Origin: JAKLIH01 sp964618955
Lineage (GTDB): Bacteria; Patescibacteriota; Minisyncoccia; UBA6257; JAKLIH01
Direction of reading: 5' to 3'
Assembly (NCBI GenBank): GCA_964618955.1
Contig: CAZUBO010000002.1
Coordinates: 1 to 64,000 of the forward strand
DNA length: 64,000 bases
Positions 41,286 to 51,679 of the stretch are shown here, piece by piece; within the stretch, counting starts at the first letter, position 1; each line of letters begins with the position of its first letter. The translations under genes and the position numbers were made by a program. The notes under the pieces were generated by a model, which ran no database searches, was not told where the DNA came from, and saw nothing but the letters and a program-made list of their open reading frames with translations.

Positions 41286-42314
41286 ATGGAAAGAGAAATA
41301 CATATTTCTTTTAAAAGCTTATGAAGAATCTGCTTTGTCGGATTGATGGTTTTTGGATTAATATATTTTAGACAAATTCTATTGATGTTCATGGCGTCTT
41401 TAATTCTATCAGCTTCAATGGAGAATATTATTAATTGGTTTGAATCTAAAAAAATCCCCAGAATATTTTCAGCTATTTCAGTATATATTTTATTAATTTT
41501 TATAATTGTTGGTTTGGTATATATTATCTTTCCACCTTTGTTTCAAAACATATTAAGCTTGACTGGAGAATTGCCAACAATGCTAAAATCTAGTACCACT
41601 TCAAGATTTTTTAAGAATTATTTACCGTTTATTAATAACAAGAGTTTATTGACTAATGCTTTTACGACTGATAATACTTTTAGTTACGTCGGGAATTTAG
41701 TTAAGAATTTATCAAGAATTGTTTTAGGATTATCTAATTTCTTCTTAATCATCTTAGTAGCTTTTTATTTGTCTTTGGAGAGAAGATGATTTAAGAATAT
41801 GCTAGAGATGTTCTTGCCTCAGACTTACAAAAAGTATTTTATTAGATTATGGGAGAAGGCAGAAAACAAGATGGTATTCTGACTATATAGCCAGATTGCT
41901 TTGAGCATGTTTCTAACTAGTATGGCTATAATTATCTTCTATATCATGGATATCCCATATCCATTATTATCAGCTATTATCTTAGGGTTATTTGATTTTG
42001 TACCTTTTATTGGACCAATAATTGCTACAGTTGTTATTGTATTTATTAATATGGATGGGGTTACTAAGTCAGGGATACTATTAGCAGTATGTTTAGGATT
42101 ACAATATATCCAAAATATTTTTGGACCATATATTAGAAGCAAATTCTTGAAAGTTGATCCAATAGTTACTTTATTTTTTATTGCTATCTTTGGAAAGTTT
42201 GGTGGGGCTTTAGGGGTATTTGTCGCTATTCCGTTATCAACAACTATTGTTGAATTTTTGAAGGATTTAACTAATGAAAAGATTTGCGATGAGAGATTTA
42301 AAAAATTAATATAA
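41286..42314 (+). CDS. AI-2E/PerM-family membrane transporter
   Basis: 342 aa, seven or eight hydrophobic segments with the family blocks LILSASMENIINWFESKKIPRIFSA near the start and YPLLSAIILGLFDFVPFIGPIIA and DPIVTLFFIAIFGKFGGALGVFVAIPL near the end. Three UGA codons. Members export varied substrates (AI-2, ions); the substrate here is unknown. Confidence 0.87.
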
Positions 42315-42348
42315 TATGCTAGAATATATTAAAATTAAGAATTAAATA

Positions 42349-43587
42349 ATGCAAAAGAAAAGTTTCACATTAGTAGAATTAATGATAGTAATAGCAATCT
42401 TAGCAATATTATCAGCTATTGTAATTTTTGCATTAAACCCAGCCAGACTCTTTGATAACTTTAGAGATAGTAGAAGAGTAACTGATATATCTAGTATTAA
42501 CAAAGCTATTGTCTTCATGGAATCTTGAAATCAATCAGGTATTACTTATGGTACATCAACAAACGTGTATATCTCTCTTCCTGATTCAAGTTCAACTTGT
42601 TCAACATATTCATTACCAACTCTTCCTACTGGATACAATTATTACTGTAGTAGTCCTACAACATATAAGAATACTGACGGTACTGGCTGAATACCTATCA
42701 ACTTTACAGTTGTTGGATCCAATAGATATCTATCAAGTCTTCCTATTGATCCAGTCAATAACAATTCTTTCTTCTATACCTACTATTCAGGAGGATCCTA
42801 TGAATTAACTGCCATCCTTTCAAATCCCAATAAGAACTCCATTAATGATGAAGGAAGTCTTACATCAACCTTTGAGATTGGTAGTCCTAATAGAACATTT
42901 AATACTCCACTACAAAGAGATAAAGGATTAGTATTATACTATGACTTCAACGAAGTATCTGGTAATGCCCAAGATCATTCAGGGAATGGATATACAGGAA
43001 CTCTTAATGGACCAGTTAGACAGACATTAGTTGGAACTGATCAAGCAATGTACTATGATGCTTCTGCCAGCGACTATATCTCAACTCCTTCTTTTGCAAT
43101 ACCTGATACAGGAATACTGACGGTAGAGGCGTGGATGAAGAGTAAAATACAAGCTTCCATTTATCAATCAATAATAAGTGATTATAATGAAAATCCTACA
43201 ATAGGTTTTTTATGAATATTTAGAGCTATAAATTCAGATAACATTGTTATAGAATATTCCAATGGTACTATAAGCACTTCTACGGGTTATTCCAATTTTT
43301 TTCAAAATCTTGATAACCAATGGATCCATATAGTAATAGTTTCTGATTATACCACTAAAACAATGAAAGCATATAGAAATGGAGTTCAATTTGGGAATAC
43401 TATAAGTCTTACGGGTATTCCACAATTTCCCTCAACCAACAAGGCAAAATTTATGGGATCTTATGATCTTACAAGACACAAACTCACCGACGGTTCCCTT
43501 GATGAAGTAAGAATATATAATAGAGGGTTGAGTGCGGAGGAGATAAGTGCTCAATATACAAATACAAAGTCTCGCTACGGACAATAA
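42349..43587 (+). CDS. Type IV pilin-like protein with LamG/concanavalin-like domain, copy 3
   Basis: 412 aa, same layout as copies 1 and 2. From 42349 to about 43060 it is nearly identical to copy 2; around 43060-43080 it differs from both; at 43110-43142 its codons match copy 1 instead (GAGGCGTGGATGAAGAG). This is a mosaic pattern expected from recombination. The hypervariable stretch is about 43143-43320 and includes its own UGA (FLWIF). The 3' end again matches the other copies. The leader has KKSFTLVELM with Ser before the cleavage point. Confidence 0.88.
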
Positions 43588-43611
43588 TTAAATAATTAAT
43601 AAATATACATC

Positions 43612-45111
43612 ATGAATAAGAAACTATTTGTAACATGTGCGTTACCATACATCAATGCTGAACCTCATTTAGGTCATGTGTTTGAATTTATTCAAGCTGA
43701 TTGTTTTGTAAGATTCCATAAGATAATAGTGGATGAGGTATATTTTACAGCTGGGACGGATGAAAACAGCTTGAAGAATATCATTGCTAGCAAAGAAAAT
43801 GGGGTTAGTATTAAAGACTGATTAGATCAGAAGTCAAATTCATTTTTGAAGTTGAAAGATGATTTTAAAATATCTTTTGATGATTTCATTCGAACTTCAG
43901 AAGAGAGACATCACTTAGGAGCTCAGAAGCTCTGAAGCGCTATGGACAAGAATGATATTATCAAGAAGAATTATGAAGGGCTATATTGTGTTGGATGCGA
44001 AACATTCTATACGGAAGACGAATTAGTTGATGGCTTATGCCCAGAGCATAAGAAAGCACCAGAAAAGATTACGGAAGAGAATTACTTTTTTGTATTGAAG
44101 AATTACCAAAAGTTTTTAATTGATAAGATTGAGAAGAATGAATGAAAGATTATGCCAGAAAGTCGTAAGAATGAAATGCTAAGTTTTATTAAAGGAGATC
44201 TATTTGATGTGAGTGTCACTAGAAGTAAAAAGAGAAGTGAAGGATTGGGAATTGAAATACCAGAAGATAAAGACCAAGTATTATGAGTTTGAATCGATGC
44301 ATTATCAAACTACATTAATGTTTTGAATTATGGATTAGAAGATACTTCTTTATTTGAAGAATGATGAAATAAGAGTGACGAGATATGGCATTTCTTAGGT
44401 AAGGGAATTTTAAGATTCCATGCAGCTTTTTGACCAGCATTCCTAGAATCAGCTCAGGTTAGAATCCCAACTCATTTATTCTGTCATGGATATATTACTT
44501 TGAATAATGAGAAGATGTCTAAGTCTTTAGGGAATAGTTTAAATCCAAGAGATTTATTAGTTAAATATCCGGTGGATTCAATACGATATTATTTAATGAA
44601 GGATATTCCTTCAGGAGATGATGGAGATTTTAATGAAGTTAATTTGACTAATAGACATAACAATGAATTATGTGCTTCTTGAGGGAATTTGGTTTCTAGA
44701 GTATTAGCTTTAGGAGAACAATACCAAAAGCCAATAAAGTTGAATTCTAATGAATTGAAATCTGAAATTGAAGTTGCAATTAAGAATTATACTGAATGTT
44801 TTTCGAATGTAAAGATTAATGACGTTGTGAGTGTTTGTTTTGATTTGATTGCCAAAATCAATAAATACATTAGTGAACAAAAGCCTTGATCATTGATAAC
44901 TAGTTCTGAATCTGACTTTGAAAGAATAATTTCAAGTTCTTTATATGGCGTTATATATGCTAATATGCTATTATCAGCCATAATGCCAGATAGTAGTTCA
45001 AAGATATTTGATACTCTAGGAATAGAAGCTAAGAATTTGAAAGACTTAGAATCAATTAATGGTAGAGAATTCAATCTTAAAAAACCAGAGAATTTATTTA
45101 ATAGAATTTAA
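43612..45111 (+). CDS. metG: Methionyl-tRNA synthetase
   Basis: 499 aa. Charges tRNA-Met, including the initiator. Class I signatures are PYINAEPHLGH (HIGH type) near the N-terminus and KMSKSLGNS (KMSKS type, about residue 299). The substrate-pocket motif VWIDALSNY uses UGA for its conserved Trp (44290), and FHAAFWPAFL and KPWSL also use UGA at Trp positions. The connective peptide has Cys residues (CVGCETF...CPEH) for zinc. It lacks the C-terminal EMAP-like tRNA-binding extension. A smpB gene begins 2 nt after the stop. Confidence 0.95.
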
Positions 45112-45112
45112 T

Positions 45113-45556
45113 ATGTCTAACGTATTAGCTAGTAATAAAAAAGCATTCTTTGATTATGAAATTAAAGATATAGTTGAAGCAGGGATTGTTTTAAAAGGGT
45201 ATGAAGTAAAGGCAGTGAAGCAATCACATATGAGCTTGAATGGTGCTTATGCAACTTTTCATAGTAACGAATTGTTTTTAATTAATACAACAATATCAGA
45301 ATACCAAGTAAAGAATCAACCAAAGACTTATGACAAGACGGGAAGTCATAAGTTATTATTGAAGAAATCAGAATTAGAAATGCTGATTAGACAAATGAAA
45401 GAAAAAAGAATGGTACTAGTTCCAACTAAAGTGTATTTGAAAAACAATTTAGTGAAAGTTGAGATTGGAATTGGTAGACCTAAAAAACAATATGACAAGA
45501 GAGCGGTTATCAAAGAAAGGGAAGGTAAAAGATCAATTAAAAAAGACCTGTATTAA
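45113..45556 (+). CDS. smpB: SsrA-binding protein SmpB
   Basis: 147 aa. Binds tmRNA and brings it to stalled ribosomes. Family blocks are clear: NKKAFFDYEI, GIVLKGYEVKAVK, MSLNGAYA, DKTGSHKLLLKKSEL and the basic tail KKQYDKRAVIKEREGKRSIKKD. The last Met-rich loop KRMVLVPTKVYLKNNLVKVEIGIGRPKK is typical. No tmRNA gene was recognised nearby. Confidence 0.95.
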   Translation: MSNVLASNKKAFFDYEIKDIVEAGIVLKGYEVKAVKQSHMSLNGAYATFHSNELFLINTTISEYQVKNQPKTYDKTGSHKLLLKKSELEMLIRQMKEKRMVLVPTKVYLKNNLVKVEIGIGRPKKQYDKRAVIKEREGKRSIKKDLY

Positions 45557-45583
45557 TAGCCTTTAAATTCTTACCATTCTTCG

Positions 45584-45666
45584 ATTTTAGTACCATAAAA
45601 AGCCAGGCGGTATTGACATTTTTAGCGTTTGGTGCTAAAATCAACTTAATAGTTAATTTTAGTACT
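45584..45666 (+). promoter_or_regulatory. Promoter element A, shared with the NYN gene
   Basis: TTGACA at 45613-45618, 17 bp, TAAAAT at 45636-45641. The spacer holds an inverted repeat (arms 45620-45626 and 45634-45640, loop GTTTGGT). The element ends right at the start codon with GTTAATTTTAGTA. It aligns without gaps to 61650-61732, with 61 of 83 identical positions by hand count. Confidence 0.75.
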
Positions 45667-46893
45667 ATGAATAAATATATACCAAGAAAGCTAGAGGGAG
45701 AGATAAATAAATATATTGATGGGCCAGAAATTGTTGCTGTTGTTGGCCCTAGGCAATGTGGTAAAACAACTATGTTAAGGCACATAGCTGAGCGTTTAGA
45801 CAATAGTACATTCTTGAGTTTTGAAGACCACGAAGTACTAGAGCTATTTGAAACGAACATTAAGCAATTTGCAAAATTATACACAGATAAATACAAGTAT
45901 GTTTTTATCGACGAATTTCAGTATTCAAAAATCGGTGGCAAACAATTAAAGTTTTTATACGATTTACATCATACTAAAATTTTTATTTCTGGATCTTCGG
46001 CAATTGATTTAACAATTAACGCGGTAAAATATTTGGTTGGACGAGTACTAATCATGAGTTTATATCCTTTAGATTTTATTGAATTTATAGGCTATAAGGA
46101 TAAGAAATATCAGAAGTATATAGTTGATAGTCAATCTCTTCTCTTTAGCTCTGAAAATATCAAAATAAATGAAGGGTGACACAAAAAGCTAATGTCTCTG
46201 TATGAAGAGTATATTATATTTGGTGGCTATCCACGGATTGTTCTAGAGAACGACAATCAAATAAAAATAAAAAAATTAAAAGACATCTATAATACCTATT
46301 TTTTAAGAGATGTTAAGGATTTTTTGGGTCTTACTAGCAACTATAAGCTTTCTAAATTAATAAAACTATTAGCATTACAGATAGGTAAAACGGTAGATTA
46401 TAATCAACTAGCTAGCCAAACAGGGTTTAGTCATGCTTCTGTTAAAAAATATATGAATTTCTTAGAGCAAACTTTTATCTGCAATCTCATTACCCCTTAT
46501 TACACTAATAAAATCTCCGAGATTGTCAAGAATCCTAGAGTATACTTCTTGGATACGGGGTTAAGGAATCATATAGCCGGAGATTTTAATGTAATAGGGG
46601 AGCGGCTAGATTCAGGATTTTTTCTAGAAAACGCAGTATATCAGCAAATTATTAAGAAAGGGATTGTTCCTCAATACTGACGCACAAAAAAACAATTAGA
46701 GATGGATTTTGTATTAGAAATTAACAGGCGCAATATTCTGGCGTTAGAAGTCAAAAAGACACTCCATAACATTAATTGGGATTCTATTAAGTTTTTCCAG
46801 GAAAAATACCCAAACATTGACATTAAATTAATGTATTGGGAGAAGAAAAACGATAAGTTACAAATTCCACATTATCCTATATATTTTGCTTAA
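45667..46893 (+). CDS. DUF4143/AAA_14-type ATPase
   Basis: 408 aa. N-terminal ATPase with Walker A GPRQCGKTT (about residue 27) and Walker B YVFIDEFQY (about 78), then GSSAIDL; a winged-helix-like segment (VDYNQLASQTGFSHASVKKYM, about 260); and a C-terminal PD-(D/E)XK-like DUF4143 domain with FLENAVYQQI, YWRTKKQLEMDFVLE and ALEVKK. UGA encodes the Trp of YWRT, usually conserved. Such ATPases are common accessory genes in CPR and archaea; their cellular role is unclear. This is a single gene with its own promoter placed between smpB and rpsO, like a small insertion. Confidence 0.88.
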
Positions 46894-47056
46894 TATTTTG
46901 CTCTTGGATAACAATAAATCAAGCCCTGTTTTAGCGTTCTCTCGATTGGACATTTAAAAAACATTCGATAACGACATGGTCTCCCCGGACTTGCGTTTTG
47001 GAAAGAAATGTGATAAAGTAGGATTAATTAAAACAAAGATACTAACTATTGAAAAT
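46894..47056 (+). other. Leader region of rpsO
   Basis: 163 bp without a supported gene. A frame in phase with rpsO runs from an ATG at 46976, but the S15 family N-terminus starts at 47057. The 46970-47010 part is G/C-richer than its surroundings and may hold an autoregulatory leader, as known for rpsO in other bacteria; no fold could be proved by eye. Confidence 0.35.
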
Positions 47057-47317
47057 ATGACAAAAACAGACACAAAAGCTAAAATAATTACTAAAGTTAA
47101 GGTACATGCCAAAGATACTGGCTCTCCAGAAGTACAAATTGCCTTACTTCAAAACAATATTGATAACTTATCTTCTCACTTGAAGAAGCATTCTAAAGAT
47201 GTAGATGCCAAGAGAGGATTATTAGAAATTGTTGCTAAGAGAAGAAAACTACTTAACTATTTAGAGAAGAAATCAAAGAAGAGATTTAATGCTTTAAATA
47301 AGTTGATTAAAGCTTAA
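47057..47317 (+). CDS. rpsO: Ribosomal protein S15
   Basis: 86 aa, near the usual 88-89. Small-subunit protein binding the central domain of 16S rRNA. Blocks HAKDTGSPEVQIALL, NIDNLSSHLKKHSKD and RRKLLNYLEKK are diagnostic. Start chosen at 47057 rather than the upstream in-frame ATG because the family begins there. A terminator separates it from pnp, the usual partner gene. Confidence 0.95.
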   Translation: MTKTDTKAKIITKVKVHAKDTGSPEVQIALLQNNIDNLSSHLKKHSKDVDAKRGLLEIVAKRRKLLNYLEKKSKKRFNALNKLIKA

Positions 47318-47318
47318 G

Positions 47319-47352
47319 ACCAAACAAAGAACATTTTTGTTCTTTTTTTGGT
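47319..47352 (+). terminator. Terminator between rpsO and pnp
   Basis: ACCAAA-C-AAAGAAC pairs with GTTCTTTTTTTGGT around ATTTTT, followed by T-rich sequence, 2 nt after the rpsO stop. Confidence 0.8.
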
Positions 47353-47471
47353 GGTTAGTAATTAACAAATTAATAAAAATACCCTGAGTGGTAACTAATC
47401 ATATTTGTTTTATTTGAAAGTTGTTTTAACTAAAACAAATATGGTTAATGCTTGGGGTTAAAAAATATATT

Positions 47472-49574
47472 ATGAATTTTAAAGAATTCACATTGGATAT
47501 TAATGGGACACCATTAACTATCAAACATTCACTATTGGCAAAACAAACCAATGGTTCAGTTTTGGCTAAGTTCGGGGGATCCGAAGTATTAGCAATTTCA
47601 GTTATGGGGATCGAAGATAAATTCGATAAGGATTGTATGCCTTTATCAGTTGATTTTGAAGAAAAATATTATGCTACTGGCAAGTTACTGGGTAGCAGAT
47701 ATATGAGAAGAGAATCTAGACCAAGCGAAGGAGCTACATTAACTAGTCGTATGATAGATAGAACTATTAGGCCTTTATTTAATCCTTACTTACGTAGAGA
47801 GGTTCAAGTTAATGTAACTTGTTTAGCTTTTGATGAAGTTAATGATCCTGATGTGCTATCAATGATTAGTGCTTCATTAGCATTAATGATTTCTAATATT
47901 CCTTGAAATGGACCAGTTGGCGCTGTTAGAATTGGATACAGCGAGAAGACTGGATTTGTTGTAAATCCAACATATGTTCAAAGAGAAGAGGGTATGGATT
48001 TTGAAATGGTTTTGTCAGGAGTTAAGAACAAAATCAATATGATTGAATTCCAAGGCAGTGAAGTTAGTGACGAATTAATCACTCAAGGCTTTGAGATTGG
48101 TCAAAAAGTAATAAACCAAATATGTGATTTCCAAACTGAAACTCAAAAAGAAATTGGAAAAGAAAAATCGGGTTTAAATTTTGTTTGTATTGATCCTGAT
48201 TTCAAAAAAAGAGCTTATGAATTATTACAAGCAAAACAACAAGAGATTTTATTTAGTAAGACTATGGATAAATTAACTAAGCAAACTGAAATGGCTTTGT
48301 TAGTTAAAAGTACAACTGAAACTTTGAAAGGTGAAGGTTTTGAAGAAGACAAACTTAATACTTTAACTTTGATAATTGAAGAATTAACAAATGATATTTT
48401 ACATAATGAAATTTTACAAAAAGGCAATAGACCAGATGGTAGATCGCTTACTGAGATTAGACCATTAGATGCGATGATTGATGTAATATCTCGAACTCAT
48501 GGAAATGCATTGTTTGTTAGAGGTGATACTCAGACATTATCTACTGTTACATTAGGATCGCCATTAGAAACTTTATCAGTTCAAAGCATGGAGAGCGTTG
48601 CAGAAAAAAGATACTTCCATCACTACAACTTCCCACAATGATCAGTTGGAGAAGTTGGAAGATCTAAAGGACCAGGTAGAAGAGAATTAGGTCATGGAGC
48701 ATTAGCTGAGAAAGCCATATTGCCAATGTTACCTAGTAAAACTGAATTTCCTTATACTATGAGAGTAGTATCTGAAGTCTTATCTTCTAATGGTTCTAGC
48801 TCTATGGCTTCAACTTGTTCGTCTTGTTTAGCCTTAATGGCCGCTGGAGTACCATTAAAAGAGATGGTAGCTGGTATTGCTATGGGTGTCATTATTGACG
48901 AGAAGAACGAAGCAAATTACAAGATTATAACTGATATTCAAGGACCAGAAGATCACTATGGTGATATGGATTTCAAAGTTGCTGGTACTAAGAATGGTGT
49001 AAATGCTTTGCAATTAGATGTGAAGATTAATGGTATTGATGGAGAATTATTAAAGAAAGCTTTAGCTCAAGCTAAAGAAGCTAGAATGTTTATTCTAGAA
49101 AAAATGAAATTAGCTATTAGCGAGCCTAGAAAAGAACTATCTCCATTTGCTCCAAAGATTATTTCGTTTGATGTCAATCCTGAGAAGATTGGGGAGATCA
49201 TTGGTTCAGGTGGAAAGACCATAAACAAAATTATTGAAGTTACTGGAACCAAGATTGATATTGAAGAAAAGACCGTATACGTTATGGGTATGGACTTGGA
49301 GAAAGTCATGCAAGCCAAATCAATCATTGAAAACTTGATTAAAGAATATCAAGAAGGAGATATTGTTGAAGGTGTTGTAGAAGAATTAAAAGACTTTGGT
49401 GCTATCGTATACTTTGATGGCAACAATAGTGGATTACTACATATCTCAGAAATATCTGATAAGAGAATTAATAAAGTAACTGATGTTTTGAAGATTGGAG
49501 ACAAATTAAAATTAAAAGTTATTAGAGTAGAGAACGGAAGAATTTCTTTATCATTAAGAGAAATGACTAAATAA
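47472..49574 (+). CDS. pnp: Polyribonucleotide nucleotidyltransferase (PNPase)
   Basis: 700 aa, full length. Phosphorolytic 3'-5' exoribonuclease of the RNA decay machinery. Two RNase PH domains (first with DFEEKYYATGKLLGSRYMRRE; second with GNRPDGRSLTEIRPL and VRGDTQTLSTVTLG), then KH (PEKIGEIIGSGGKTINKI, about 570) and S1 (GDIVEGVVEELKDFGAIV, about 635) domains. UGA codons lie at IPWNGPVG (47906 region) and FPQWSVGE; the second is Tyr in many relatives. Start at 47472, since the upstream in-frame Met lacks family resemblance. Confidence 0.96.
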
Positions 49575-49576
49575 TT

Positions 49577-49612
49577 TAAAAACCAGCTGAATTAAATCAG
49601 TTGGTTTTTTTG
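49577..49612. terminator. Terminator between pnp and rsmA
   Basis: AAAACCAGCTGA pairs with TCAGTTGGTTTT (one G-T pair), loop of 6, followed by a T run. It lies between the convergent stop codons. Confidence 0.85.
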
Positions 49613-49615
49613 TTT

Positions 49616-50398
49616 TTAAATTAAGTTAATAATTTTTATTCAGGTCTCAAAATCAATATCTTCTGATCGTGATTTTAAATTGATGTTGAGATTTTGAAAT
49701 ACTTCTTCATAATTAATGGTTTTGGAATAATAGTGTTTTAAGTTAGAGATAGCCATTTTTCTAGGCTGGTGGAAGCTAGCATTGATTGCTTTTTCATATT
49801 TAGTAATGAATTCTGTATCGTAATTACTATCTTTTTTGGTTAAGCAGATAATTGATGAATCAACTTTAGGAATAGGGAAGAAGCTGGCTTTAGGAACAGT
49901 TTGAATGTATTTAGCTTCGAAAAAAAGATTTACAAACATTGAAAGTTTATTGTTTTTTGAATTCTTCAAAGTAATTCTCTCAGCTAATTCTTTTTGAAGC
50001 ATGAGAATTACTTTTTCAGGCTTGGGAGAATTATCAAAAATCATTCTTAAAAGAAAAGAAGATATGTAGTAGGGGATATTAGCAACAATTTTGAATTGGG
50101 TCTTGTTTTCTTTTAAAAAAAGAGTATAATATTCTTTGATGTCAGCGATGATAAGATTTAAATTTGAAAAATCTTTAAATCTTTCTTTTAAAAGATTTTC
50201 CATTCTTTGATCTTTTTCAATAGCGATGATTTGAGCTTTGGTTTGAAGCAAACTTTCGGTAAGATTGCCAGTTCCAGGACCAATCTCTAAGACGACATCT
50301 TGTTCTTTAATATCAGCAGCTTCAACTATCTTTAATAGCGCTGTTTTGGAATTAAGAAAGTTCTGACCGAGTGATTTTTTGGCTTTGATTGTTTTCAT
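49616..50398 (-). CDS. rsmA: 16S rRNA dimethyladenosine transferase
   Basis: 260 aa. Dimethylates two adjacent adenosines in helix 45 of 16S rRNA. Motifs KKSLGQNFL, VVLEIGPGTGNLTE (SAM binding) and VANIPYYISS (catalytic NIPY) are all present, then a C-terminal helical domain. One UGA near the end (49640) extends the protein by eight codons. Start at 50398; a divergent promoter for the secretion cluster lies just upstream. Confidence 0.94.
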
Positions 50399-50407
50399 AG
50401 TAACCCT

Positions 50408-50436
50408 TTGATATTTTTTAAAAAATAGTGTATACT
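50408..50436 (+). promoter_or_regulatory. Sigma-70 promoter of the secretion cluster
   Basis: TTGATA at 50408-50413, 17 bp, TATACT at 50431-50436, 22 bp before the M23 peptidase start. No other clear promoter is seen until the end of the cluster, suggesting a transcript of about 9 kb. Confidence 0.7.
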
Positions 50437-50458
50437 ATAGGTAATTAAACATCTATTT

Positions 50459-51667
50459 ATGTTCTACTATTGATACCTAAATGTATATGCCTATTATAGC
50501 AAATTAATTGCCAGAACACAAAGATTTTTGAAGCCAGTAATTAGGTTAGTGGTTTTTGCATTTAAGAAGATTACCAGTAAAGTTGAATGAGAGTTGATAG
50601 GAGCTTATTGCTATAAAAAATGCAAGACCAATACTAATACGATTGCTTTGGTAGTGTTCTTTGTTTTTGCTATTAATGTTGCTATGATGTTAAATGGGAT
50701 ATCAAATATTTCTTTTTCGAATTTGTTTGCTGATACAAATATTATTGTAGAAGCAATGGATTTACAAGATCCAGTTAGTACTCATGAGACGGTTTCGATA
50801 AATGATATTAATCTAGATAGCTATGACTACTATCAGAATCTAAATATGGAAGCTAAACCAGAAGACTTCTTAGATCTATACTTAGTGGAAGATGAAGCCT
50901 TTTTGTTACGTAGTATTGATTTTTCAGAATCAAATATTGATATTTCAAAACCAGATAGAATTATATCGTATGTTGTAAAGCAGGGAGATACTTTAGAGAA
51001 GATTGCTAAGAATTTTGGAATTAATGTAGAAACTTTAAAGACAGCTAATTCTTTGAAAAAATCAGTGATTGCTCCAGGACAGAAGTTAGTGATTCTTCCA
51101 ATATCAGGTATTTACTATACTGTTAAGAAGGGGGATAGCTTAGGGAAGTTAGCAATCAAATACAAAATCTCAGCTAGTGTAATTCGAGAATACAATAATT
51201 TAGAAAATGATACTTTAAAAATTAATGAGAAAATTATCTTACCAGGGGCTAAGGAACAAATAATTGCAAATGTTACTAAGAGTGGTACAAAAATAACTGA
51301 AGTAGGTGGAAGTGGATTCTTCCTATATCCAACAGTAGGATGGAATTGAGGTGAAGCTCATGGAGTAGGTGGTTGTGCAGTTGATATTGCTAATACCTGT
51401 GGCACACCAATCTACGCTAGTGCTGATGGTACAGTAATTGATTTACGAACTAGTGGATACAATTCCGGATATGGACTATATATCAAAATACAACATAACA
51501 ATGGAACTTCAACATTATATGCTCATTTAAGTCAAATACTAATTACTAATGGCCAATACGTAAGTAGGGGCCAGATGATCGGGAAGATGGGAACTACTGG
51601 TAAATCAACTGGATGTCACTTACACTTTGAAGTGAAGGGTGTAAAAAATCCATTTATTAAAAAATAG
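50459..51667 (+). CDS. LysM/M23 peptidoglycan endopeptidase, membrane-anchored
   Basis: 402 aa. Cytosolic N-terminus with several UGA codons, one membrane segment (about 63-82), a linker, two LysM domains (SYVVKQGDTLEKIAKNFGI, about 175; YYTVKKGDSLGKLAIKYKI, about 222) and a C-terminal M23 metallopeptidase with HGVGGCAVDIA (H-x6-D zinc ligands) and HLHFEV (HxH). A cell-wall cross-link hydrolase. As first gene of the VirB-like cluster it probably opens the wall for the apparatus, in the role of VirB1 or of M23 proteins in Gram-positive conjugation systems. Ends with UAG. Confidence 0.9.
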
Positions 51668-51679
51668 TAAAAATTTACT

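Noticed and set aside
32814..43587. Pilin copies as transposable elements
   Set aside because: Similarity is limited to the coding sequence; no terminal repeats, target duplications or transposase accompany them.
45113..45666. tmRNA gene beside smpB
   Set aside because: No Ala-tRNA-like ends or tag reading frame could be found; the gap is filled by promoter element A.
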